Made by a program: the position numbers and the translations under genes
Shown here: positions 17,047 to 24,656 of the stretch, in pieces
How positions within the stretch are numbered: the stretch's first letter is position 1
How the letters are laid out: the number at the start of each line of letters is the position of its first letter
The notes under the pieces: generated by a model
What the model saw: the letters and a program-made list of their open reading frames with translations, nothing else
Told to the model about the DNA's origin: nothing
The model's database searches: none
Assembly (NCBI GenBank): GCA_943371245.1
Contig: CALRTY020000001.1
Coordinates: 372,001 to 436,000, forward strand
Source: UBA5018 sp947463165
GTDB lineage: Bacteria; Cyanobacteriota; Cyanobacteriia; PCC-6307; Cyanobiaceae
Length of the DNA stretch: 64,000 nt
Reading direction: 5' to 3'

Positions 17047-19011
17047 ATGAACCAGCGCTGGCGTCTCATCGCTCTCTGGCTGCTGCCACTGGCGGTGGCT
17101 GCGTTTCTTGGCTGGCAGTTGCTCAGCAATGGCGTGGTGGCCCGCCGCCCACCTGGCAACGCCAGCGTGGCTCCGCGCAATGCCGCCGTGGCCAAAATGA
17201 GCTACGGCCGCTTCCTCGACTACATCGAAGCCGGACGGGTCACAGCAGTAGACATCTTCGATGGCGGTCGCAGCGCCGTTATCGAGGCGGTGGATCCCGA
17301 ACTGGATAACCGGGTGCAGCGGCTGCGGGTCGATCTGCCCGGGGTGGCCCCCGAGCTGGTGAACAAGCTCAAGGATCAGGGGATCAGCTTCGACATCCAC
17401 CCCCCCAAGCCCACACCGCCCCTGTTTGGGCTGCTGGGCAACCTGCTGTTCCCCCTACTGCTGATCGGCTCGCTGATCTTTTTGGCCCGTCGCTCCAGCG
17501 GCATGCCTGGTGGTCCGGGTCAGGCGATGCAATTCGGCAAAACCAAGGCGCGTTTTGCAATGGAGGCCCAAACCGGCGTCATGTTTGACGACGTGGCTGG
17601 CGTGGAAGAAGCCAAGCAAGATCTGCAGGAGGTGGTCACCTTTTTGAAAACGCCCGAAAGGTTTACCTCCGTTGGCGCCAAAATTCCCAAGGGCGTGCTG
17701 CTGGTGGGCCCCCCTGGCACCGGCAAAACCCTGTTGGCCAAGGCCATAGCTGGAGAGGCTGGCGTGCCCTTCTTCTCCCTATCGGGTTCGGAGTTTGTGG
17801 AGATGTTCGTGGGGGTTGGCGCCAGCAGGGTGCGCGACCTGTTTAAACGGGCCAAGGAAAATAGCCCCTGTCTGATTTTCATCGATGAAATCGATGCCGT
17901 GGGCCGCCAGCGCGGCGCCGGTATTGGCGGCGGCAACGACGAGCGGGAGCAGACCCTCAACCAACTGCTCACCGAGATGGATGGCTTCGAGGGCAACAGT
18001 GGCGTGATCATCATTGCCGCCACCAACCGGGCCGATGTACTCGATTCGGCCCTGATGCGTCCGGGTCGTTTCGATCGCCAGGTGATGGTAGATGTGCCCG
18101 ATATCAAGGGACGACTGGCCGTCCTCAAGGTTCATTCCCGCAACAAAAAGCTGGCCGACGATGTCAGCCTTGAGTCCATCGCCCGCCGCACCCCTGGTTT
18201 TTCCGGTGCCGATTTAGCCAACCTGCTCAATGAGGCGGCAATCCTCACCGCCCGCCGCCGCAAGGAGGCCACCTCCTTGAGTGAAATCGACGATGCCGTC
18301 GATCGGGTGATTGCCGGCATGGAGGGCAAACCGCTCACCGACGGTCGCAGCAAGCGCCTGATCGCCTATCACGAAGTGGGGCATGCCCTGGTGGGCACGC
18401 TGATTAAAGCCCACGATCCAGTGCAGAAGGTAACTCTCATTCCCCGTGGCCAGGCCCAAGGGCTCACCTGGTTCTCCCCCGATGAGGATCAAATGCTGGT
18501 GAGCCGAGCCCAACTGCGGGCCCGGATCATGGGTGCCCTCGGCGGTCGCGCCGCCGAAGATGTGGTTTTCGGTTATGCCGAGGTAACCACCGGTGCCGGC
18601 GGGGACATCCAACAGGTGGCCTCGATCGCCCGCCAGATGGTCACCCGCTTTGGCATGAGCGAGTTGGGGCAGATGTCTCTTGATGCCGGCAGCCAGGAAG
18701 TATTTCTTGGCCGCGACCTGATGACCCGCAGCGATGGCTCCGATGCCACCGCCGCCCGGGTGGATGAGGCCGTACGCCACATTGTGCTTAGCTGCTACGC
18801 CTCAACCGTTGAGCTGGTGCGCCAGCACCGCGCCTGCATGGATCGATTGGTGGAACTGCTGATCGAAAAGGAAAGCCTCGATGGCGAAGAACTGCGGGCA
18901 ATCGTGAGCGAGTTCGCCACTATTCCCGAGAAGGAGAGATTTTCCCCATTCCTCGGAGATGACGAAAAAGCCAGCGAAAAAACTCTTACCCCTTCCGAGG
19001 CAATAAATTAG
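17047..19011 (+). CDS. ftsH: ATP-dependent zinc metalloprotease FtsH
   Basis: A 654-residue membrane AAA+ protease. Two transmembrane segments (~7-24 and ~127-147) flank a periplasmic/lumenal domain. Then come Walker A GPPGTGKT (221-228), Walker B LIFIDEIDAVGRQRG, the second region of homology ATNRADVLDSALMRPGRFDR, and the zinc site HEVGH (442-446). Cyanobacterial FtsH hexamers degrade damaged D1 during photosystem II repair and remove unassembled membrane proteins. I prefer the ATG at 17047; a TTG lies three codons upstream. The gene sits close to clpP and thf1, the latter encoding a known FtsH partner. Confidence 0.96.
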   Translation: MNQRWRLIALWLLPLAVAAFLGWQLLSNGVVARRPPGNASVAPRNAAVAKMSYGRFLDYIEAGRVTAVDIFDGGRSAVIEAVDPELDNRVQRLRVDLPGVAPELVNKLKDQGISFDIHPPKPTPPLFGLLGNLLFPLLLIGSLIFLARRSSGMPGGPGQAMQFGKTKARFAMEAQTGVMFDDVAGVEEAKQDLQEVVTFLKTPERFTSVGAKIPKGVLLVGPPGTGKTLLAKAIAGEAGVPFFSLSGSEFVEMFVGVGASRVRDLFKRAKENSPCLIFIDEIDAVGRQRGAGIGGGNDEREQTLNQLLTEMDGFEGNSGVIIIAATNRADVLDSALMRPGRFDRQVMVDVPDIKGRLAVLKVHSRNKKLADDVSLESIARRTPGFSGADLANLLNEAAILTARRRKEATSLSEIDDAVDRVIAGMEGKPLTDGRSKRLIAYHEVGHALVGTLIKAHDPVQKVTLIPRGQAQGLTWFSPDEDQMLVSRAQLRARIMGALGGRAAEDVVFGYAEVTTGAGGDIQQVASIARQMVTRFGMSELGQMSLDAGSQEVFLGRDLMTRSDGSDATAARVDEAVRHIVLSCYASTVELVRQHRACMDRLVELLIEKESLDGEELRAIVSEFATIPEKERFSPFLGDDEKASEKTLTPSEAIN

Positions 19012-19632
19012 TTTTTTGCCAGGGAATCCCTAGGAAAATCCTAGCCACTGCCAATGGACCTCTGATTTCCCAGAGGTCCTCGGTTGGGAAAGATCACAAA
19101 ATAGATGACATCCATAGTCAGCTTTGCTTTCATTGTGGTTCACATTTCTTACTCCGGCTCACTCATTAGAAAATACAGTCAACTTTGAACTGAACCACTG
19201 ATTTAACCTAAGGAAGCTCAGAATAACGGCGATTTTGCCGCCACAACCAGCTGAGAGCCTTTGCGACATCAGACCTCCATTGGGCTTGCCTCGGCTATTC
19301 AGAGCTTGCTTAACTATCCAGCGGCGCATTCCGCGTAACGGAATTAACCTAGCTCTCCAGCAGCGCTTTATAGCTGATAGGCAATAACTGAATCAAGCCA
19401 ATAAACCAGCAAGTCAATCAAGGCATCTTGGTGGGCTCTGAACAGCCGCCATTTCACTGCTTCAGCCAGCTGAAATACATGCGGTATCGGGGATCCATTG
19501 GGCGTTGTTGGGGTTTTTCAGATCCTCCCTAAAAAAATGCCTTGGTTGGCTTCCGGCAGTCAGAGTAAGAGAATTAGCTACAAGAATTAGCTGCATGAAT
19601 TGGCTCATACAGCTCGGCTTACACAGCCTGGC
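19012..19632. other. 621-bp gene-free interval between ftsH and clpP 3' ends
   Basis: Two convergent genes end here. At 19056-19079 there is a 9-bp stem (GGACCTCTG/CAGAGGTCC, 6-nt loop) that could end ftsH transcripts, though no T-run follows. The right end (19570-19645) has degenerate repeats of GAATTAGCT and of ACAGCTCGGCTTAC/ACAGCCTGGCTCAC. No tRNA-like or protein-coding signal was recognised. Confidence 0.55.
19056..19079 (+). terminator. Hairpin after ftsH, possible weak terminator
   Basis: A perfect 9-bp stem GGACCTCTG/CAGAGGTCC with loop ATTTCC, 45 bp after the ftsH stop. There is no following T-run, so it may act as an mRNA 3'-end stabiliser rather than a terminator. Confidence 0.45.
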
Positions 19633-20229
19633 TCACACAGCTCTAATCGGGCGCTTTTCGATCACCTTATCGATCAGGCCATAGGCCACTGCTTCGCTGG
19701 GGGACATGAAGAAGTCGCGATCGGTGTCCTCCTCCACTCGGGAGAGGGGCTGGCCGGTGCGATCGGAGAGTTCTTGGTTGAGCTTCTTTTTGAGGTAGAG
19801 AATTTCGTCGGCTTGGATGCGGATGTCACTGGCCTGACCCCGGGCACCACCGAGGGGTTGGTGGATCATGATCCGGGAATGGGTGAGGCTGCTGCGCTTG
19901 CCCTTGGCGCCGGCGGTAAGTAAGAAGGCCCCCATCGAGGCGGCCAGGCCCAGACACACCGTTTGCACGTCTGGCTTGATGTGCTGCATCGTATCGAAGA
20001 TGCCGAGGCCGTCGTAGACCGAACCGCCGGGAGAATTGATGTACAGAAAAATGTCTTTGTCGGCGTCTTCCGCCTCCAGAAATAGCAATTGAGCCACCAC
20101 TCGGTTGGCCGACTCGGCGGTTACGGGCTCCCCCAGGAAGATGATTCGCTCGCGCAATAGGCGCGAGTAAATGTCAAAAGCCCGTTCGCCCCGGCCCGAC
20201 TCTTCGATCACGATCGGGATCATCGACAC
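19633..20229 (-). CDS. clpP: ATP-dependent Clp protease proteolytic subunit
   Basis: A 198-residue ClpP with an intact Ser-His-Asp triad: Ser98 in GLAASMGAF, His123 in MIHQPLGG and Asp172 in DTDRDFF. The N-terminus starts Met-Ile-Pro-Ile-Val-Ile-Glu after a possible two-residue extension. ClpP tetradecamers degrade proteins delivered by ClpC or ClpX. Cyanobacteria carry several clpP paralogues and I do not assign the number. It is divergent from thf1, with 76 bp between starts. Confidence 0.95.
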   Translation of the reverse strand: MSMIPIVIEESGRGERAFDIYSRLLRERIIFLGEPVTAESANRVVAQLLFLEAEDADKDIFLYINSPGGSVYDGLGIFDTMQHIKPDVQTVCLGLAASMGAFLLTAGAKGKRSSLTHSRIMIHQPLGGARGQASDIRIQADEILYLKKKLNQELSDRTGQPLSRVEEDTDRDFFMSPSEAVAYGLIDKVIEKRPIRAV

Positions 20230-20305
20230 AGGGGCAAGCGCGGTTCAGCCACGATCCTACCGAGGTCGAGTCGCTAGGGTCGCTTGATCACTTGGTGTAT
20301 CTCGC

Positions 20306-21082
20306 GTGAGCGACGCCCTCACGGTTGCCGACAGCAAGCGCGCCTTCCATAGCGCCTTCCCCTTCCTGGTGGCCCCCCTCTACCGGCGGATGGTGGACGA
20401 GCTGCTGGTGGAACTGCATCTTTTGAGCCGTCAACAGGGATTTCAGAGCGATCCCCTGTTTGCCTGCGGCTTGATCCAGGTATTCGACGGCTTTACCCGC
20501 GGCTATCGGCCCGACCATCACCGGGAGCCGCTTCTGGCTGCTCTCTGCAGCTGCTCTGGCCATGACGCTGCCGCCCTGCGGCAGCAAAGGGATGGGGCCG
20601 TGGCCGCCATTGGCCATCACAGCGTCGAAGAGGTGAAGCAATGGGTGGAGCGCCAGGGGGAGGGCGCTCCTGAACCGCTGGCGCTAGCCCTGGCCAGCAT
20701 CCGCAGACCAGACTTCCATTACTCGCGCCTGATGGCGGTGGGGCTGCTCAGCCTGATGGAGCAGGCCCAGGGGGCCGATGGCATGGATCCGCTCAGCCTG
20801 CGGAGCTATGCCCACGATCTGGGCAGTGCCATGGGCTTGCTGCGGGAGCGGCTGGACAGAGATCTGAGCCTCTACGTCACCAACCTGGAAAAGATGGCCC
20901 AGGCGGTGGAGTTGATGGAAGAGACCGTGGCGGCGGAACGGCGCAAGCGCGAGCGGCAACAACAATCGCCAAAAGCCGAGCAGCCCGCCGCTACGGCTAG
21001 CGATTCTGAGGGCCAGTCCGAGGGCCAGTCGGGAGGCGATCAGCTGGAACCGGCAGCTGAAGGCGTCCAGTCAGCTGGCTGA
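20306..21082 (+). CDS. thf1: Thylakoid formation protein Thf1 / Psb29
   Basis: A 258-residue protein. DSKRAFHSAFPFLVAPLYRRMVDELLVELHLLS and FTRGYRPDHHREPL-type segments at the N-terminus are diagnostic of Thf1/Psb29, an all-alpha protein that binds and stabilises FtsH complexes and is needed for photosystem II biogenesis and repair (established). The start is a GTG at 20306. A helical coiled region (~190-215, EKMAQAVELMEE then Arg/Lys-rich) is followed by a Gln/Glu/Ser-rich tail. The last 86 bp overlap, on the opposite strand, the 3' end of the gene at 20997. Confidence 0.93.
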   Translation: MSDALTVADSKRAFHSAFPFLVAPLYRRMVDELLVELHLLSRQQGFQSDPLFACGLIQVFDGFTRGYRPDHHREPLLAALCSCSGHDAAALRQQRDGAVAAIGHHSVEEVKQWVERQGEGAPEPLALALASIRRPDFHYSRLMAVGLLSLMEQAQGADGMDPLSLRSYAHDLGSAMGLLRERLDRDLSLYVTNLEKMAQAVELMEETVAAERRKRERQQQSPKAEQPAATASDSEGQSEGQSGGDQLEPAAEGVQSAG

Positions 21083-22427
21083 GCGGTTCACCCCTGGTCG
21101 CTGTAGCCACCAGCTCCAGGCTGGTGGCCCTGCGCACCAACAGGGGCAGGCCCTCTGGAATCAGCGACAACCCATCCAATTCGGATGGTCGTAGCCGCAG
21201 CTGAAACCGGCCTGAGTCGATCCTGGCGGCTGAGGGGGCAAGCGGCTCGCTCCCCAGGAACAGCAGCAGCTGTGGATCGCCGCCTGGGCTCGCCAGCCAG
21301 CGCCAGCCCCCCACCACCTGGCCGTCCTCCCGTGAGAAGCTCGCTGTGGGCAAGCGGCGGTTAGATCCGCCGGTACCAGCGGCGCCCCCGGGCTCCAACC
21401 TGGCGGCGGTCTCCTGGAGGCCACCATCCAGTAGGCCCTGGCGCAGGCGCTCGAGCAGCTTGGCCCAGGCCTGGCGCTCGCTGCCCAGGATGAATTGCAA
21501 ATCCAATCCAGATTGGAAAGCGCCGCTGGCGATTCGGCGCAAGCGCAGCTGGAAGGGAACCGATTGCAGCAGCTTTAACTCACCATCGGCGAGGCCGTAG
21601 CGGGCCGCCAGCGGTTCGCGGATCAACTGACGGCTGAGCAGCCCCTGGAGCCAGGGCTCAAGGCGCGGTCCGGAGAGCTCCAGGGCGATGCCTCGCGGCA
21701 GGGGAGCCGGCCGAGCAAGGCCCTGCCCTGCCCTGGGGGGCTCAGCCAGCAGACCGGTGAATGCCGTGGCTTCTCCCTGCAGCTCCAGGGCGCCGGGCAG
21801 CTCCAGGGCACCGCTACCGGTGGCGAGACTGAGACAGCCCTGGCGCAGGTGCTGCAAAAACGGCGCTACGGGGCCAGTGATCGCCGCGAGACCCAAAGGG
21901 CTCCAGTAGACGGCTTGCCCCTGCTGTAGCCGCTCCAGGCAGCGGCGCTCCAGGCCCTGGCGCTGGCGGCTGCTGGACCTGAGTTGATCCGACAGCTGGC
22001 GCAGCGAGAGCGGATCGGGAGCCAACACCAGCAGATCATCAACCCGCAGCGCATTTGGCGGCAGCGGCGGGGCAGCGGCGGCGGGGCCTGGGCGATCGGC
22101 AATGGCCAGGAAGGCGCCAGCGTCTCCATCACGGCCCCAGAACTGCCACCAAAGCCCCTGTTGACGCTGCCATTGGCGTAGCGCCTGGCTGGGCCCCAGC
22201 CGCTGTTGCCACAGGGAGGGCACCGGCCGTAGCGGATTGGCGACAAAACTCTGGATCAGGGCCGTCTCGCTCAGCAGCCGCGCCAAACCCTGGGCCCTGG
22301 GCCTAGGTAGCCGCCAGAGCACCAGGGCTGGCGCCAGCAGCAGTAGGGCAGTGACCAGGGCCGTGGCCCGCAGCTGCAGACGCGGCATGGTCACTGAAAT
22401 TGAAGGGGCTTTAGCCAGTCCGCTCAT
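20997..22427 (-). CDS. Conserved-looking membrane-anchored protein of unknown function
   Basis: A 476-residue protein with one N-terminal hydrophobic segment (ATALVTALLLLAPALVLW, ~22-39), so probably exported and membrane-anchored. The remainder is Leu/Gln/Arg-rich with repeated blocks such as LVLAPDPLSLRQLSDQLR and GSERQAWAKLLERLRQGL. This resembles cyanobacterial DUF3352-like proteins in style, but I do not recognise it firmly. Codon usage matches its neighbours. Its 3' end runs 86 bp into the antisense strand of thf1; a shortened C-terminus cannot be excluded. Confidence 0.65.
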   Translation of the reverse strand: MSGLAKAPSISVTMPRLQLRATALVTALLLLAPALVLWRLPRPRAQGLARLLSETALIQSFVANPLRPVPSLWQQRLGPSQALRQWQRQQGLWWQFWGRDGDAGAFLAIADRPGPAAAAPPLPPNALRVDDLLVLAPDPLSLRQLSDQLRSSSRQRQGLERRCLERLQQGQAVYWSPLGLAAITGPVAPFLQHLRQGCLSLATGSGALELPGALELQGEATAFTGLLAEPPRAGQGLARPAPLPRGIALELSGPRLEPWLQGLLSRQLIREPLAARYGLADGELKLLQSVPFQLRLRRIASGAFQSGLDLQFILGSERQAWAKLLERLRQGLLDGGLQETAARLEPGGAAGTGGSNRRLPTASFSREDGQVVGGWRWLASPGGDPQLLLFLGSEPLAPSAARIDSGRFQLRLRPSELDGLSLIPEGLPLLVRRATSLELVATATRGEPLSQLTGRLQLPVPADRLPTGPRTGPQNR

Positions 22428-22539
22428 AGCAAGGGCTGGTTGATCTGGGTCGATCGGGAGACCCCAGCAGCTGGAACCCGCCCCTGCCCCACGTCAACCA
22501 GCCGCTCCCGAACCAAATACTGGGCCGGGGAAGCCGGAT

Positions 22540-22704
22540 TCATGGGCGGCGGGGGGAGTTGGCCGCCTGGCGCCGGCGCCGATCGCGCCAGTCAACAGCG
22601 GACAGATAGATCACTCCTCCACTCACAAAAATAAGTAGGCCGATAGCCACCCAGGAGAGCAACTGGGAGCTGGTGGGGCCGCTGGCGACGATCGACTCAA
22701 CCAC
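22540..22704 (-). CDS. 54-residue single-span membrane protein downstream of petN
   Basis: A GTG-started frame of 54 codons with one strong transmembrane helix (LLSWVAIGLLIFVSGGVIYL, ~15-34) and a basic tail DWRDRRRRQ, the pattern of a small thylakoid or plasma-membrane subunit with cytoplasmic C-terminus. It begins 31 bp after the petN stop on the same strand, so cotranscription is likely. There is no strong ribosome-binding site, and a longer in-frame start would overlap petN. I do not recognise the family. Confidence 0.5.
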   Translation of the reverse strand: MVESIVASGPTSSQLLSWVAIGLLIFVSGGVIYLSAVDWRDRRRRQAANSPRRP

Positions 22705-22735
22705 GATGACGCTGCCGAACAGGTTTGACCAGGGC

Positions 22736-22837
22736 TCAGAAATTGATGCTGCCGTCGCCGTGGCGTCCCCAGACCACCATGGCGATCGAGAAGCTGAACA
22801 GAGCAGCGAGGGAAGCCCAGCCAACGGTGATCAGCAT
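22736..22837 (-). CDS. petN: Cytochrome b6f complex subunit PetN (Ycf6)
   Basis: A 33-residue protein translating as MLITVGWASLAALFSFSI followed by AMVVWGRHGDGSINF. This is the hallmark PetN sequence: a single transmembrane helix with the conserved GWASLAA and WGR-GDGS ends. PetN is an essential small subunit at the periphery of the cytochrome b6f dimer. The ATG (22835-22837) is 66 bp from the divergent clpS start. Confidence 0.95.
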   Translation of the reverse strand: MLITVGWASLAALFSFSIAMVVWGRHGDGSINF

Positions 22838-22903
22838 GGCGCGGTGATTTCGAGGTCTTAGGACTTTACCTAGGCTCATCCACTATTGAGATCGTCGCGC
22901 CTT

Positions 22904-23194
22904 GTGAGCTACGCCTCGCCCACTGCCGTGCGGGAGTCCCGGACGCTGCGTCAGCCCTACCCGAACTTCAAGGTGGTGGTGCTCGACGACGACGTGAACA
23001 CCTTCCAGCACGTGGTGGATTGCCTGGTGAAGCACATCCCGGGCATGCTGCCAGATCGCGCCTGGGAACTGGCCCACCGCATTGATGGCGAGGGCTCGGC
23101 CGTGGTCTGGTGCGGGCCCCAGGAGCAGGCTGAGCTATATCACCAACAACTACTGGTGGAGGGACTGACCATGGCCCCCCTTGAACGCGCCTAG
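22904..23194 (+). CDS. clpS: ATP-dependent Clp protease adaptor ClpS
   Basis: A 96-residue adaptor when started at the GTG at 22904 (a TTG at 22886 is also possible). PNFKVVVLDDDVNTFQHVVDCL is the conserved N-end-rule binding region, with the Asp-Asp-Asp and Asn-Thr-Phe residues of ClpS, followed by a normal C-terminal half ending near TMAPLERA. ClpS delivers substrates with destabilising N-terminal residues to ClpCP. The gene is 8 bp upstream of the DUF2103 gene, so they form an operon. Confidence 0.92.
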   Translation: MSYASPTAVRESRTLRQPYPNFKVVVLDDDVNTFQHVVDCLVKHIPGMLPDRAWELAHRIDGEGSAVVWCGPQEQAELYHQQLLVEGLTMAPLERA

Positions 23195-23202
23195 GAGAGC
23201 TC

Positions 23203-23484
23203 ATGGGCCGGGTGGTGATCACCCACAGCACCTACCTGGAGGGGCTGATCCCCCTGCTGCGGCGACTGGCCCAGCAGCCGGGTATCGACACGGTCACTCC
23301 CGCTGTGATCAGCCGCGTAAAAGGGCGCGCCGCCAACTTGAGGCTGAGGGTGTCCGCGCCAATCCTGGGCGGTTACAAGCTGCTGGCCCGCCGCGGCAAT
23401 AGTGCCCAGGAGGTGTTTGTGACCACCCATTGGAGCCGTGAGCTGCTCCAGGAACAACTGGATCAACTGGCGGGCTCCCCCTGA
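23203..23484 (+). CDS. DUF2103 protein
   Basis: A 93-residue basic protein: GRVVITHSTYLEGLIPLLRR, then GIDTVTPAVISRVKGRAANLRLRV and GYKLLARRGNSAQEVFV. This fits DUF2103, sometimes annotated as a metal-binding protein. Function is unknown. The 8-bp gap to clpS suggests co-expression. Confidence 0.8.
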   Translation: MGRVVITHSTYLEGLIPLLRRLAQQPGIDTVTPAVISRVKGRAANLRLRVSAPILGGYKLLARRGNSAQEVFVTTHWSRELLQEQLDQLAGSP

Positions 23485-23545
23485 ACCTGGCCCCAGGGGC
23501 CCACCAGGCCTGATCCAAGCAGCGGCCAAGAATCAGCAGCCAGCC

Positions 23546-23601
23546 CCCAGCTGATTTTTGGCAGCTGATTTTGGGCCACTGATTTTTGGTCATTGATTTC
23601 T
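23546..23601. repeat. Four 14-bp tandem repeats
   Basis: Consecutive units CTGATTTTTGGCAG, CTGATTTTGGGCCA, CTGATTTTTGGTCA and TTGATTTCTGGCTG lie between the DUF2103 and nitroreductase genes, with a degenerate fifth unit after them. Directly downstream is a CTGGCTA/TAGCCAG dyad around 23618-23637. Confidence 0.85.
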
Positions 23602-23644
23602 GGCTGCTGAAAAGCTCTGGCTATCTAGGTAGCCAGAATGGGCT

Positions 23645-24310
23645 TTGCTTTTCCCGCCGGCCTTGCCAATCGCCACCTCCCAAATCGATGCAGCGCTGCA
23701 ATGGCGCTATGCGGTGAAGGCATTCGATCCAAGCCGCAGCATCGACCCCGAAACCTGGGCCTGCCTGGAGAACAGCTTGGTGCAGAGCCCCTCCAGCTAT
23801 GGCCTGCAGCCCTGGAAATTTTTGCTGATCACCGATCCAGCCCTGCGGGCCCAGCTGCGACCCCATTCCTGGAATCAATCCCAGATCACCGACTGCTCCC
23901 ACCTGGTGGTGTTCCTGTTACGACGCGAAATCGCACTGGGCGATGTGGATCGCTTGATCGCCGCCACCGGTGCCGCCCGGGGTTTGGCACCGGAACAGCT
24001 GGATTTTTATCGCGAACTGATCTTGAAAGATCTGGTCAATGGCCCCCGCAGCCAGGAAATTGAGCGTTGGGCCAGCAATCAGGTGTACATCGCTCTGGGC
24101 ACATTCATGGCCGCCGCCGCCCTACTGGAGGTGGACACCTGCCCAATTGAGGGCTTCTCGCCCCTGGAGTACGACAAAATCCTGGAGCTTGAAACCAGCC
24201 CCTATCGCAGCTGCGTGGTCTGCGCTGCCGGCTACCGGGATGCGAGCGACAAATACGCCAATCTGGCCAAAGTGCGCTATCCAACTAACGAGCTAATTGA
24301 GAGGCGCTAG
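23645..24310 (+). CDS. Nitroreductase-family NAD(P)H-dependent FMN oxidoreductase
   Basis: A protein of about 221 residues of the NfsB/DrgA type. ALQWRYAVKAFDPSR carries the FMN-phosphate-binding Arg and Lys-Ala-Phe-Asp, SLVQSPSSYGLQPWKFLLI is the standard Ser-Ser-x-Gly-x-Gln-Pro-Trp motif, and the C-terminal AAGYRDASDKYANLAKVR closes the FMN site. Such enzymes reduce quinones or nitroaromatics, and cyanobacterial DrgA has been linked to quinone reduction. No ATG precedes the domain: the start is probably a TTG at 23645 or 23663. Confidence 0.85.
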   Translation: MLFPPALPIATSQIDAALQWRYAVKAFDPSRSIDPETWACLENSLVQSPSSYGLQPWKFLLITDPALRAQLRPHSWNQSQITDCSHLVVFLLRREIALGDVDRLIAATGAARGLAPEQLDFYRELILKDLVNGPRSQEIERWASNQVYIALGTFMAAAALLEVDTCPIEGFSPLEYDKILELETSPYRSCVVCAAGYRDASDKYANLAKVRYPTNELIERR

Positions 24311-24313
24311 GAA

Positions 24314-24372
24314 TTTTCTGGAATAAGGATTTTCTGGAATAGAGACTTCTGAAATAAGAATATTCCAGAAAA
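24314..24372. repeat. Direct and inverted repeats after the nitroreductase gene
   Basis: TTTTCTGGAATA occurs twice directly (24314-24325 and 24330-24341) and once inverted as TATTCCAGAAAA (24361-24372), making a perfect 12-bp stem starting 4 bp after the gene. There is no T-run, so its role as a terminator is uncertain. Confidence 0.75.
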
Positions 24373-24395
24373 CAGCTATATAGAATTGGCTCACG

Positions 24396-24463
24396 ACAAT
24401 AAACAGCATCACAAAATTCTGTTTATTGTTATGGGCTGTTTATTGCTATGAGCTGTTTATTAC
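24396..24463 (+). promoter_or_regulatory. Repeat-rich region upstream of the 6S RNA gene with a candidate -10 box
   Basis: An 11-bp inverted repeat ACAATAAACAG/CTGTTTATTGT (24396-24406 and 24419-24429) runs into 17-bp direct repeats starting CTGTTTATTG at 24419, 24436 and 24453 (the last truncated). TATTAC at 24458-24463 is placed correctly as a -10 box for a start at about 24470. No good -35 box is visible. Confidence 0.45.
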
Positions 24464-24469
24464 AAAATG

Positions 24470-24650
24470 GGTGGACCGCCGTGCCGTCTTGCCCCAGTGT
24501 TCGACCTGGTGGAACCAGAAGGGGGTCAAAGGCGGGGCGTCGTTTCCAGCTACGAGGCCGGCCTACGTTGCTTCCGCTGCAGACCCCCATGTCGAAAAGG
24601 GAGTCAGATCAGAAAACTGTGAAAGGCAGTCACCAACACGGCAGTCCTGT
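24470..24650 (+). ncRNA. ssrS: Probable 6S RNA
   Basis: About 180 nt, the usual 6S length. A closing stem pairs GGACCGCCGTG (24473-24483) with CACGGCAGTCC (24637-24647), ten of eleven positions paired. An inner stem pairs GGGGGTC with GACCCCC, leaving an open central region that contains a small CTGGT/ACCAG hairpin, as in 6S RNAs that mimic an open promoter and bind RNA polymerase holoenzyme. From memory, cyanobacterial 6S genes are often next to purK, and purK converges on it here. I did not see the signature of SRP RNA, RNase P RNA or tmRNA. Confidence 0.72.
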
Positions 24651-24656
24651 TCCAGC

